From Cricetomys ansorgei (taxonomy: Eukaryota > Chordata > Mammalia > Rodentia > Nesomyidae), in NCBI GenBank assembly GCA_026225945.1, contig JAMJFZ010001805.1:1045501-1109500 (forward strand): 64,000 bases of DNA, written 5' to 3'. A model generated the notes under the pieces. That model was given only the letters and a program-made list of their open reading frames with translations, searched no databases and had not been told where the DNA came from. Made by a program: the position numbers and the translations under genes. Shown in pieces: positions 25,201-35,260 of the stretch; position 1 is the first letter of the stretch, and the number at the start of each line of letters is the position of its first letter.

Positions 25201-25661
25201 GTGGTTTATAAGTAACCTAGTTTCTATTTTATTACAGCAATCCAATCTCACACCCAGTGCCATGGCTTGAGTGTGAAATGTTCCCTACAGGCTCATGTAT
25301 TTGAACTTTTGGTCTCCAGTGGGTGATGCTGTTTTGGGAGACTGTGGAATCTTTAGAATGTGAGGTTTAACTCAAGTAAGTGGGTCATTGGGGGGTGGAT
25401 CCTTGGGGGCCATATCTGCATTTGAACAAAAAACAAACAAACAAAACCAAGGTAGAAGGCTCCTGAAAAAATAGCACCCCAGGTGGATCTTTGGCCTCCA
25501 CACACAGGTGTTCACACATGCATACATCACATAAGACACACCCACACGTGTGGCACATACAGAGAATAAAGATTAGTCTAGACACCCTTAACTGTATCAC
25601 ATCTGCTTCCACACTGGTCTGGGAAGGGACAGACTGAGAAAGTTGTTGGGAGGACACTCAC

Positions 25662-25836
25662 AGCTGGCAGTGGTGGGACAGGCTTCACAAGACCTGTTCC
25701 AAGTCTGTCCTGTAGCAATTAGTCATAGCACTGCCCCATTTGTAGGAGCAGCAACACATCTTCTGGTCCACGTTGTTTGTTCCTACACGTACCACCATAG
25801 TGCTGGAAACACACTCTCTTTCTTACGTCCGCAGCT
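25662..25836 (-). pseudogene. Fbn3: FBN3 TB module, first exon, multiply frameshifted
   Basis: Reads ADVRKRVCFQHYGGTCRN in one frame, then QKMCCCSYKWGS (the triple-cysteine signature of TB modules) in another, and finally CEACPTTAS before a GTGAGT donor. At least two net frame changes lie between these pieces. It directly follows the NYTC cbEGF, as in other fibrillins. Confidence 0.85.
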
Positions 25837-25866
25837 GAAGTGGGGTCAAAGAATGTGGGCCTCAGA

Positions 25867-25965
25867 CTGGTGAAATGGCTCATCTGGTGAAGGTGCCTGG
25901 CAACTTGACACCCTGAGCTCACTGGGTAGAAGGAGAGAACTGGCTCCTGCAGGCTGTCCTCTGAT
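25867..25965 (+). repeat. SINE fragment abutting an FBN3 exon
   Basis: Plus-strand B2/B4-type sequence (GTGAAATGGCTCATCTGGTG ... GGCTGTCCTCTGATCT) ending exactly where the donor of the neighbouring minus-strand cbEGF exon should be. Confidence 0.65.
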
Positions 25966-26101
25966 CTGTACAGTTGCTGCCACTGTTGACCTGCAGGTAA
26001 CTCTGCAGGGCAGACACAGGTGTAATTTCCTAAGTTGTTGTAGCATGTGCCATGGACACAGATGTCTGGGTGTGAGGGGCGAATGCCCATATCATCCACA
26101 T
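25966..26101 (-). pseudogene. Fbn3: FBN3 cbEGF exon (NLGNYTC module), donor lost
   Basis: A CCCTGCAG acceptor is followed by DVDDM (expected DVDEC, so the first cysteine is lost), then DICVHGTCYNNLGNYTCVCP. A one-base loss breaks the frame at PAE(Y)LQVNSGSNCTD. The exon is about 10 nt longer than usual near its start. No GT donor remains; SINE sequence begins at that border. Matches the fibrillin cbEGF that precedes the TB module at 25.7 kb. Confidence 0.9.
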
Positions 26102-26251
26102 CTGCAGGGGAGGGAAGGCTGGAGGAGGACAGTTGAGAAATATCAGAGATTTTTGGGTGACTCTCTTGGGGGTTTTCTACTCCAGGTCAAGTGAAATCAC
26201 TTTGTTACTGGCTTCTATTTGGTTTCATTAGCTTAAAATCATACAGATATT

Positions 26252-27670
26252 TGGGCCAAGGAGATGGCTCAGTGGGTAAAGTTATTGCTGAATACATGAG
26301 GATCTGAGTTTGAATCTCCAGAACCCACATAAACTCTGGGTGCAGTAGCATACATGTAAAACTCCACAGCTCCCATGGCAAGGGCAGGCAGAGACAGAAG
26401 AATCTCAGGAAGCTATGGGCACTAGCCTGGTGCACAAGGAGCAAACAGACCCTGTCTTAGACAAGGTAGAAGGCAGAGACTGACCTGAGGCTGTCCTCTG
26501 ACATTCACATGCACACTGTGGCATGAGCATCCACATTTATGCTCCCTATGCTGTTTTTACAAAATCAAGGCCAACATTGAGAGACAACATGCAAATAACT
26601 AAGAGTAGTTAAGAGCAGGAAATGGGGCCATTATTTCCAACCCTACAGAAACCAATGAATCATGAGACAATAGCATGAACAACTCTGTGACAAAAAAATC
26701 AGATGGATTAGAGGAAACAAATACATTTCTAGAAGCATACAAACACAAGAAGAGGAGCTGAACAGATGGTTCGGTGGTTAAGAGCATGTACTGTTTTTGC
26801 AGCATGTCCACACTGGGCAGCTCACAACCACCTGTAACTTCAGCTCCAGGAGATCTGGTGCCCTCTTCTGGCTTCCATGAGTACTACACGCATGTACATG
26901 CAACTAAAAACTAAAATAAAATCTTTAAAATTTATATACACACACACACACACATCCAATGATATCAACATTATCTCCATATCCAAAATATATCAAGATA
27001 CTACAAGAATAGGTGCTGCAGGACAATACCCCTTATGAACACAAATACAAGTATCTTCAATAACCAGTAGGAAACTGGTGAGGGGTCTAGCACCTGTCTA
27101 ACATGCATGAGTCCCTGGGTTCCATCCCTAGCACTATAAAGGCAAACACTTAAAATTGTTGTCAGACTGGGGAAATGGCTTGTCACCTGCACTTGTCACA
27201 CAAACCTGATGATCTAAGTTCAGGTCTCTGGAATCTGTCTTAAAAGAGGGATGTGGGATGACAAGATGGCTCAGTCTTAAGCGCATACACTACTCTTCTA
27301 TAGGATCTGAGCAACCAGTTCCAAGCAACCAATAACTATAACTCCAGCTCCAGGGAATTTGACACCTCCTGACCACCATGTGCACCTGCACACACACATA
27401 AACACACACACACACACACATCGATAAAAGCAAAACAAATCTTTTATATAGCTGAATTTAGTGGCACACATTTGTAATTTTAGCTTTGCTACATTGAGAT
27501 GGGAGGTGGAGGCAGAATCACTGCAGCTTGCAGGCCAGTCAATCAAGGAAGTAGCAGAAACAGAGACCCTGACTCAAGCAAGGCTGAAGGAGACAATGGA
27601 CTCTGAGAGCTCTCCTCTAACCTCTGCACACATGCTGCAGCATGCATGCATGCCCCAAACACATGTATGC
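26252..27670. repeat. SINE cluster inside FBN3 intron
   Basis: Plus-strand B2/B4-type copies at about 26252-26530, 26755-26940 (ending in (CA)n), 27155-27240, 27245-27420 (ending in (CA)n) and a B1-like piece at 27455-27600. No exon recognised between 26.1 and 28.9 kb. Confidence 0.65.
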
Positions 27671-28227
27671 ACTCACCCCCCCTCCTCCAGCAACGGAATC
27701 CAAAAACATATTTGGGGATGATACACCATGGTTGATTGTATATGTCTGTCAACTTACCACAAATTTGAAGAACATGAATAGGAAGCTGCACTTGAAGAAT
27801 TGTCTTGATTGTCTTAGTTGATGTGGGAAGACCCACCCAAAATGTGGGTGCCACCTTCTGGTAGCAGCCCTGATGGAAAGGACACAACAGAAGGAAGATG
27901 ACTCGCCTTTTGATCACTTGACCCTTCTTCTTGCCTTTGATTTATCCTGCTGTTGCTGTTGAGGTTCCTTAGCTGGTAGTAGAACCAACAATTCCAAGCT
28001 TCCATACTAAGAATCAGAGGCCCTTCAGGAACCCTCGAGGTTTTTGACTCTAGATTGGGACTAGTGAGACACCCAGTACAATGGACTGAACAACTATCAG
28101 GTTGTTGGCCTCTACAATGTGACCCACTGTGAGAATATGGGTGAGAATCTCACTCGCTGTGAGACTACAGAGGCACTCAGCCTCAAGGACTAAGCAACTA
28201 CTGTTACTATCTCAATGTAAGCTGATT

Positions 28228-28298
28228 TTCTGTCTGTCTGTCTGTCTGTTTACCTTCAACCATCCATCCATCCATCCATCCATCCATCCATCCATCCA
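28228..28298. repeat. (TCTG)n and (CATC)n microsatellites
   Basis: TCTG repeats at 28230-28249, then perfect CATC/ATCC repeats at 28258-28298. Confidence 0.95.
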
Positions 28299-28927
28299 CA
28301 CATCTGCCTACTCACAGATGGCTGGATGGGTACTAGTTGTCTGGGTGGTGGGGTAGATATGGCATAGTGCATCAAAGAACTCAGGTTTGATGGTCAGAAT
28401 GGTCAGGTTCAAGCTGACCCACACCATTCACAAGTCATTTAATCCTCTTGAGCCTTAGTTTCTACATTTAAAATATGGGATCATAATAGAAAACTTTCCT
28501 TATGGGAATGTTGCAGTGGTTAAGTATTAATTGAGGATAGTCATCACAGTGATAACCCGATGTCCTGGTCACTAACTCACTGCTGGACACTACTACAATG
28601 CTCCATTGAGGACAACAGAGAGACATGTGAAACGCCTTTGAAGCAAAAGTGAGACCATTGCCTCTCATGTCTTTTCTTTCCCACTGTTAGCTATGGGCCT
28701 TGTCAGCTTAAGCTTAAGGGAAGAATGTCATGGTTGCTATTAAGCTATGCTATTTCCAAGTGAGTAGAATAGGGAAGAGAGGTGGGCCAATGGATGCGTA
28801 AAGGGGAGGGTGACAGAGCAGAATACCCACCCAGCCTTCCATCACTGACCTTATGGAGCTCGGCCAAGCAGCACGACAGGGATGGAGAGGAAGTGCCTTG
28901 CCCATCCTGGGTAGAGTTCACACTCAC

Positions 28928-29052
28928 CCTCACAGGTGTGGGTATCTTCCCTGAGGCTGCACCCAAGGGGGCACTCACACTGGAAGGTACCAAAGGGGCT
29001 GGTGAGTTGACTCCCTGGCAAAGTCCGGGCAGCTCCTGGCATTTGTCGAAGT
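28928..29052 (-). pseudogene. Fbn3: FBN3 cbEGF exon (CQELPGLCQG module), one-base deletion
   Basis: CTGACAG acceptor, then DFDKCQELPGLCQGVNS. After a single missing base (125 nt instead of 126) it continues FGTFQCECPLG and REDTHTCE to a perfect G/GTGAGT donor. Six-cysteine cbEGF spacing is otherwise kept. It directly precedes the NYTC module in fibrillins, consistent with its place on the map. Confidence 0.92.
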
Positions 29053-31503
29053 CTGTCAGGAAGTGAGGAAGCTGAGGAGAGCTAAATCCAGCAGAGGACT
29101 TGAGGGATCCCAGTTGAGGGATTCTGCACTGGGATCTGTGGGTTCTTTCAAGTGTTCCCCAAGAGCTATCTCCACGACTGGAGAATCTATCTCAAAGGCT
29201 GGACACTCTTGAGTCAGTACTGGTCTAAGTCCAGCTCCTTTTCCATCTTCTCATCCATGATAGCTCCCTCAGGTTAGAATAGCTTCTCTAACTTCATCAC
29301 TCCTTAAAAAGAGAATTGATGAGAGGATCAAGGAATGGGTATGAAAAGTAGTGACTGAGTGGGTAGGCAGCAGGTTGCTGAATGAGAAGACACATGCGGA
29401 TGGATGAAGGGTGGGTGGAGAGGCAAGGCGTTAGCTGGATTGACAGGGACAGGAGATAGGCAGACAATATTGTTGGATAGAAGATGAGTCAGTGGGGTGG
29501 ATGGGATAGCTAAGAAATGGAGAGATGAACGGTTGGATGGGGGATAAAAAGATGGGGGTAAATGGTTTGATAGATGAATGGATGGGTGGGTGGATAGATA
29601 GGTAAATTGATGTGGTTTACAGGACTTACACAGTCATTTGCATATGTACATCTACAACTAGTACACATGATTGTCAGCTTGGATGCCTCACTCTACCTCA
29701 TGCTCCTTTTTCTCTGAGTGGCCCAGCCTGTAATGGGCCTACAGGGTGCTGGAGCATGAATCTCTTGTCCTTCTCTAGGTTGAAACCAAGGAGGGAAGGG
29801 CCTCAGGAATCTGCCCTGGCCATTCAGCTCTCTCTCTTTATCTGCTCTGTTCCATTTAGCCTAGGCTTATCTCTTTCCACACTCTCCAATCTTGGTATCC
29901 CACAGCCAAAATATAAAACTAAGATTTGGAAAACACCTTTGAGACAGGGGTTGGAAAACTACTCTGAGGGCCAAATGTGGCCCACTGCTTGATTGTATCA
30001 ATAAAGTTTTATTGACACATATCATCTGTGGAAAAGCTAAGTGGTGGCACCTCTATAGACCGCTGAAACTTTTTACCATTTGTTTGTTATTAAAGACACA
30101 GAGGTAGGAGCCATTTTAGCAGATGTGGTGGAGAGGATACTTCCTCTATTCACTGCATTTGTTCAGGGAATGGAGAGGGGGCAGTTGTGATGGTTGGTTT
30201 TAATCATCAACTTGACACAACCTAGGAAGAGAGGGACTGTCTACGATGGATTGGCCTGCGGTCATGTCTGTGGGGATCGTACTAGTTAATTGATATTGGA
30301 AGATATAGTCACTATCACTTCCTGCTGTGTGAATGTATGTGTATTTCTGAGTGTGCGTGTATATGTTTGTGGTGAGTATGCGTGCAAAGCCAGAGGCCGA
30401 TGTTGGCTATCACTCTCTACCTTATCCCTTTGAGAATGGGTCTGGAGCTGAACTTGGAGCAAGGCTGGCAGCCAGAAAGCCGCAGCAATCAATCAACCTG
30501 TCTCCACTACTAACACCAGTGTTACAGAAGAGCACTGTTAATTGCTCTTAATTGATTCATTGATATTGGAACACCAAGCTGTACGAGCACTCTTATACTC
30601 CTGAAGAAGAGTGAAGAAATGGAGCTGAGCACAAGCAAGGAGGCAAGCACGCATGCATCCGTTCTCTTTCTGCTCTTTGCTGTGGTTGTGCTATGATTAG
30701 CTGTCTCGCGCTCCCGCTGCTGTGACCTGCCCTCATGGTAGACTGTAACCCAGGACTGTGAGTGGAAATTGACTTTTTTCTCCCTTGAGCTGCTTGCTGT
30801 CTGGATACTTTTTCACACCAACAGAAATGAAACTAGAACAAAGAATTCAGGATGATTAAAAACAGAAAGTGGTCATGGAGAGGAGGCCTAGTGGTTAAGA
30901 GCACTCATTATTGTAAAGGACCTAAGTTCAGTTCCCAGCACCCCATGGTGGCTTACAACCACCTGTAACTCCAGTTTCAGACAATCTAGCACCCTCTTCT
31001 GTCCTCCATGGGCACCAGGCATGTTTGTAGTGCACTTATATACATTCAGGCAAAACTCCCATACATATAAAATAGAATAAAATAAAATAATCTAAAAATA
31101 AAAAAATTAAGCCAGGTGCTGTGGCGCGTGCCTTTGATCCCAGCACTCAGGAGGCAGAGGCAGGAGGGTCTCTGAGTTCAAGGCCAGCCTGGTCTACAGA
31201 GTGAGTTCCAGGACAACCATGGCTACACAGAGACACCGTGTCTCAAAAAAATAAAATAAAATAAAAATTTAAAATAAAGGAGTGATGAGGACTGAAGAAA
31301 TCGCTGCAGTGGGTAAGAGTACTTGGTGTGCACGCACAAGAACTAGCACAAACATACACACACACACCCAGAAATACACACATTCACACAGCAGGAAGTG
31401 ATGGTGACTATTCTAGAAGTCGTGGTAAAGGTAGTGTGGGAGAAAGCTGTATCCTGCCCTCTCAGTCCTGGGTTCTTAACTCTCCACTCCCAAGACTTCA
31501 TAC
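29053..31503. other. FBN3 intron region: decayed (GGAT)n, dispersed repeat, B2, B1
   Basis: Decayed GGAT/GATG tetranucleotides at about 29390-29600. The ~400-bp dispersed repeat lies at about 30185-30840, a plus-strand B2 at 30870-31090 and a plus-strand B1 at 31107-31262. The cbEGF and TB pair expected between the neighbouring exons was not found. Confidence 0.6.
31107..31262 (+). repeat. B1 SINE
   Basis: Well-kept B1 with pol III boxes: GTGGCGCGTGCCTTTGATCC, GAGTTCAAGGCCAGCCTGGT, and an A-rich tail of AAAATAAAATAAAAT. Confidence 0.95.
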
Positions 31504-31626
31504 CTGTGTAGCTGCTCCCACTATGGTCCAGCTCATAGCCGACATCACAGATGCAGCAGAACATTCCAGGCAGGTTTTCACAACTCCTGAACATGCACAA
31601 GTTCCCAAGAGCACACTCTTCCCGAT
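31504..31626 (-). pseudogene. Fbn3: FBN3 cbEGF exon (ENLPGMF module), no frameshift
   Basis: 123-nt exon with CTGTAG acceptor and G/GTATGA donor, open throughout: DREECALGNLCMFRSC, then ENLPGMFCCICDVGYELD and HSGSSYT. The last cysteine is tyrosine, and DxDEC has become DREEC, which would weaken calcium binding. Damage here is by substitution only. Confidence 0.92.
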
Positions 31627-32477
31627 CTACAGGACCTCACTTCAGCCTACCATACCTCATAGCATGCTCTGGGAACTTGCCCACACACTCCACCTACTGG
31701 GCTGGGCAGGGATAGGCTAAGACTTACCCCAGCAGCCCATCTGGTTCTAGTCCCAGGGATTTAACTCTTTACTCTCATCCAGAACCCAGGTGAGAGCCCT
31801 AGGGACTCAGCTGTTAACTCAGAATGGGAAGATAACGAAGAAGGGGGGTTAGGAATGGAAAAGGGGCCCTTGGCACAGATTCCAGGTGGGTGCACACAGA
31901 GGGGACTTGGTTACTCACAGCCAAGAAAACAGAAAAGGGATCAGATTGACTATGATGGTGTAGATCATAAGGGAAAGCTAGTAATGGAAGAACTGGGAAG
32001 CAAAAGAAAAAAAACAAACAAACAAACAAAACCCCAACACATATGGGCTGGAGAGACAGCTCAGTTGGTAAAGTCCTCACCAAACAAATGTAAGAGTTTA
32101 ACCTACAGCACCCAGGTTTATAAAGGCCAGGTATGGTGGTACAAATGCATAATCCAAGTTCTGGGGAGATGGAGACAACAGGAAACCTGGAGATCACTGG
32201 CCAACCAGCCTAATTTAATTGCTAAGTCCCAGGGGTCCCAACCAGAAACACTGCCACAAACAAACAAACAAAAACCCAAACAACAACAACAGCTACACCA
32301 ACAAGAAACAACCAACCAAGCATCAGCCCAAGGTGGATTACTCCTGAGGAAGGACATTTGAAGCTAACCCTTGGCCTCCACACATGCTCACATATCTGTG
32401 CACCTGTACAGAAGTGTCTTCTCCCACAAATTTGCACACACAATGGAATAAGAGTAAGCCTGCCCCTAGGTATTCAC
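31627..32477. other. FBN3 intron with B4/ID-type SINE
   Basis: A plus-strand SINE at about 32042-32400 (GGCTGGAGAGACAGCTCAGT). Two cbEGF modules expected between the flanking exons are absent. A faint EPDGLLG followed by GTAAGT on the minus strand near 31718-31745 could be the tail of one of them, but this is weak. Confidence 0.5.
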
Positions 32478-32600
32478 TGTGGCATTTGAAGCCATCCCCG
32501 ACCCAGCCTGAGTGGCACCTACAGCTGAACCTTCTGGGGATGTCGAGACAGGAGGCATGCCTGTCACAGTTGTGTCTTCTGAATTCACATTCATTCACAT
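32478..32600 (-). pseudogene. Fbn3: FBN3 cbEGF exon (HNCDRHASC module), all six cysteines kept
   Basis: TCTTCAG acceptor, then DVNECEFRRHNCDRHASC, LDIPRRFSCRCHSGWVG and DGFKCH. 123 nt, open, with six correctly spaced cysteines and the DVNEC calcium-binding start. The last exon base before GTGAAT is A rather than the usual G. Taken alone this exon would look functional; its neighbours show it is not. Confidence 0.94.
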
Positions 32601-33638
32601 CTGAAGAGACAGGAGCAGTGGAGGGAAGCAGCACGGCAAGGAGGACTCCCGAGCAGCTACAGAAAGACACATGGGAAGAGTGGCCTCCCCAAAGACCCTT
32701 CCGATTTCCTCCACGGACCAAGAAAGAAGTCCTAAGCACACCAAGCCTGATTCCCAGCAGCCCCCGAAAGTACCCAAAGTGACAAGCATCATGAGAGACT
32801 CATGTAGCAGAGACATCAATGTCTACTCAGAGTAGACATTAAGTATAATTATCCAATGAACAGTTACACCAGGATTCCGATTTATACCAGGTTTTCCAAT
32901 TCTGAATCAGCTTTGAGGAACTCTTATCAACTCTGCAATGGGCATATGCTGCTTGTTTATGTTTAATAAATAAGCACTTTTTCTACATAGTTCCTCATTT
33001 TAATTTGCATGAATATATTTTATTTTTCATCCATCCATCAATTCATTTTTCTAAAGTTAGCTGTTGTGGGATATTTTACTCTTGTATGCTGTTTTGGTTT
33101 GCGAATAAGGCTTTGATGCCTTGTAGCTGTGAAGTCAGATGCCTTGCAGAGGGTGCAGGCCTTGCCTCCAACCCATTCACACCCTTGTGCTAGCCCTGCT
33201 AAGATCTCCACAAGATAGAACTAACTGCTTACAGTTGAAGGTGACTGATGACACGAAAGAACTGCAGGCGTGTGATGAGAGAAGACTCTGATCACCCCAA
33301 GCCGAGTATGCTAAGATACTATTGTTTTTTAATGAAGGCCTGGTTGTGGAGAGGGGCTAGGGGAAAAAGTTTAAAGGGTCTAAGGAGAAGCAGGCAGGAG
33401 GAAGAGAGGAAAAGGTGGATTGAGGATTGATTGAGAGAATGGGGTGAGGAAGCCTTGGAGTGAGCTCCGCCTAGCGGCCGTGTATAGAATTCCTTGAGAT
33501 TCGACATGGTTTGTGATTAATAAAAAGCATCTATCTATCTATCTATCTATCTATCTATATCTATCTATCTATCATCTATCTATCTATCTATCTATCTATC
33601 ATCTATCTATCATCTATCTATCTATCTATCTATCTATC

Positions 33639-33690
<52 letters not shown>

Positions 33691-34465
33691 CTCTATCTTT
33701 GTATATCCTGGTTATTGAATGCAGGGATTTGAACACTCTTGATAGGGTCTCTACTATCAACACACTCAAGTATTTAATTATATTGTTTTGAGACACGGTT
33801 TCACTATGTAGAGCAAACGGGCCTGGGACTCGAGCCTTCAGCCTCAATCTCCTGAGTACTGGGGTCACAGATGTGAGCCACTATGCTTGGTTACAAGTAT
33901 ATTTTAAAAGAAACTTTTATATCAACACTGATAAGTTTTAAAAAGTAATGGAGTTAGACTAGAGGCACAGCCCAGTAGTAGAGTGTGTGCCTAGCAAGAG
34001 AAAGGTCCTGGGTTTGGTCCCAAGTGCTTCAAAACACATACATCCCTACATACATTCATACATACATAAATAAGATGTTTAAAGAATTGCGTGAGCTGGG
34101 AAGACAGTTCAGTTGGTTAACTGCTTGCTATATACGCTCGAGAACTTGAGTTCAATTTCTAGCACCCATATAAAAAGCCAAGCATGGTGGTGCATGCTTG
34201 TAATCCTATCTCCAGAGAGAATTACATTTAATGTCTACAGAGATGGGAGGGTTCTTCACATGTACTGGCCAACAAATCAAGCCTAATTGACCCACCTCAA
34301 GTTCAGTGAGAGGCCCTGCCTCAAAAAAGTAGGGTGGATGGCTCCTGAGGTATGGCACAGGTTGACCTCTAGTCTCTATAAGCACATGTATCCACTCAAA
34401 CATGTACCCCCTCCCACAAACACATTTGTGCATGTACACATATAGCACACAGAGAGAGAGAGAGA

Positions 34466-34496
<31 letters not shown>

Positions 34497-35134
34497 ATTA
34501 TAACCTCTCATATCTATAACTGTGACCTTATTTGAAAATGACCTTTTAGATGCACTAAGGCACAGTGTTATCATGGATGGTCTAAGAGGGAAATTAGGGC
34601 ACAGGCAGAGTGAAGAACAGCAGGCCAATATAGAGGCAGCAGAGGGTGTGATGTTCCTATGAATCAAATCCCACCACAGACTACCACCAGCAGCCAGAAG
34701 TTGGAGAGATGCCTAGGACAGGCTCTCTCTCTGTATCCCCAAGAAGGAACCAACCCTGCCGTGCCTTGACTCCAGCTGCCTAGCTGTCGTTCTGGATAGA
34801 GAATACCTCTGAGGTCCTAAGTCCCCAGGTGTGTGCTGATTGTGTTTGATCTGAGATACGGATTCTCTTAAATAGTTAGATGTTTAAATGTTAATCCCCG
34901 TATCATGCAAAAACCATCTGACTTGCTTGCTTTGGGAATGCTGTGCTCTCCCTTGGGGTTCCCTCTACTGAGCTGATTAAGAGGATCCCAGGGGTGCTTT
35001 ATTGTCAAGAGATCTCATTGGAGGAAACTGTAAGAATGCGTTCTGGTGGCCTCCTGTCCTGAGGCATGGAGACAGTGCTGAGGATCTTCAAGCTGGCTTC
35101 TCAGGTCTCTCCACACAGACTATTTTTCACTCAC
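32601..35134. other. FBN3 intron: (TATC)n array, SINEs, (GA)n
   Basis: Single-copy-looking DNA at 32.6-33.5 kb, a long (TATC)n at 33526-33695, B1-like antisense at 33790-33895, B4-type copies at 33960-34040 and 34095-34450, (GA)n at 34452-34497. No exon seen. Confidence 0.6.
33526..33695. repeat. (TATC)n microsatellite
   Basis: GATA/TATC array of about 170 bp, interrupted four or five times by ATCATC slips. Confidence 0.97.
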
Positions 35135-35260
35135 CAGAGCGGCCCATGGCTCCCTTCCTCATGATATAGCCCAACTGGCAGTGATATGTTCAGGATCCTT
35201 TTGTGTTCTGACAGTTTCCATGGAGACAGGGGTGGGGATTCTGGTCACACTCATTCACAT
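35135..35260 (-). pseudogene. Fbn3: FBN3 cbEGF exon (DVNECDQNP module), nonsense codon
   Basis: Exactly 126 nt with CCACAG acceptor and G/GTGAGT donor. Reads DVNECDQNPHPCLHGNC, then QNTKGS*TYHCQLGYIM. A TGA at 35190-35192 sits where fibrillins have phenylalanine or tyrosine; the fourth cysteine is Tyr and the sixth Arg. The length is preserved, so damage is by point mutation alone. Confidence 0.93.

Noticed and set aside
31855..32361. 168-codon plus-strand frame.
   Set aside because: Lies over intron and SINE DNA with Gln/Lys runs from A-rich sequence; the real signal here is the flanking minus-strand FBN3 exons.
32338..32739. Minus-strand 133-codon frame as a stand-alone EGF-protein gene.
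   Set aside because: Only the 123-nt core (32478-32600) is EGF-like and it is bounded by splice sites; the rest is intron. It is one exon of the FBN3 pseudogene.
33526..33695. Possible CRISPR-like or structured tandem array.
   Set aside because: Simple TATC tetranucleotide repeats without spacers, in a mammalian genome.
34206..34667. 153-codon minus-strand frame.
   Set aside because: Built from SINE and (GA)n sequence (Leu-Ser repeats); no recognisable domain.
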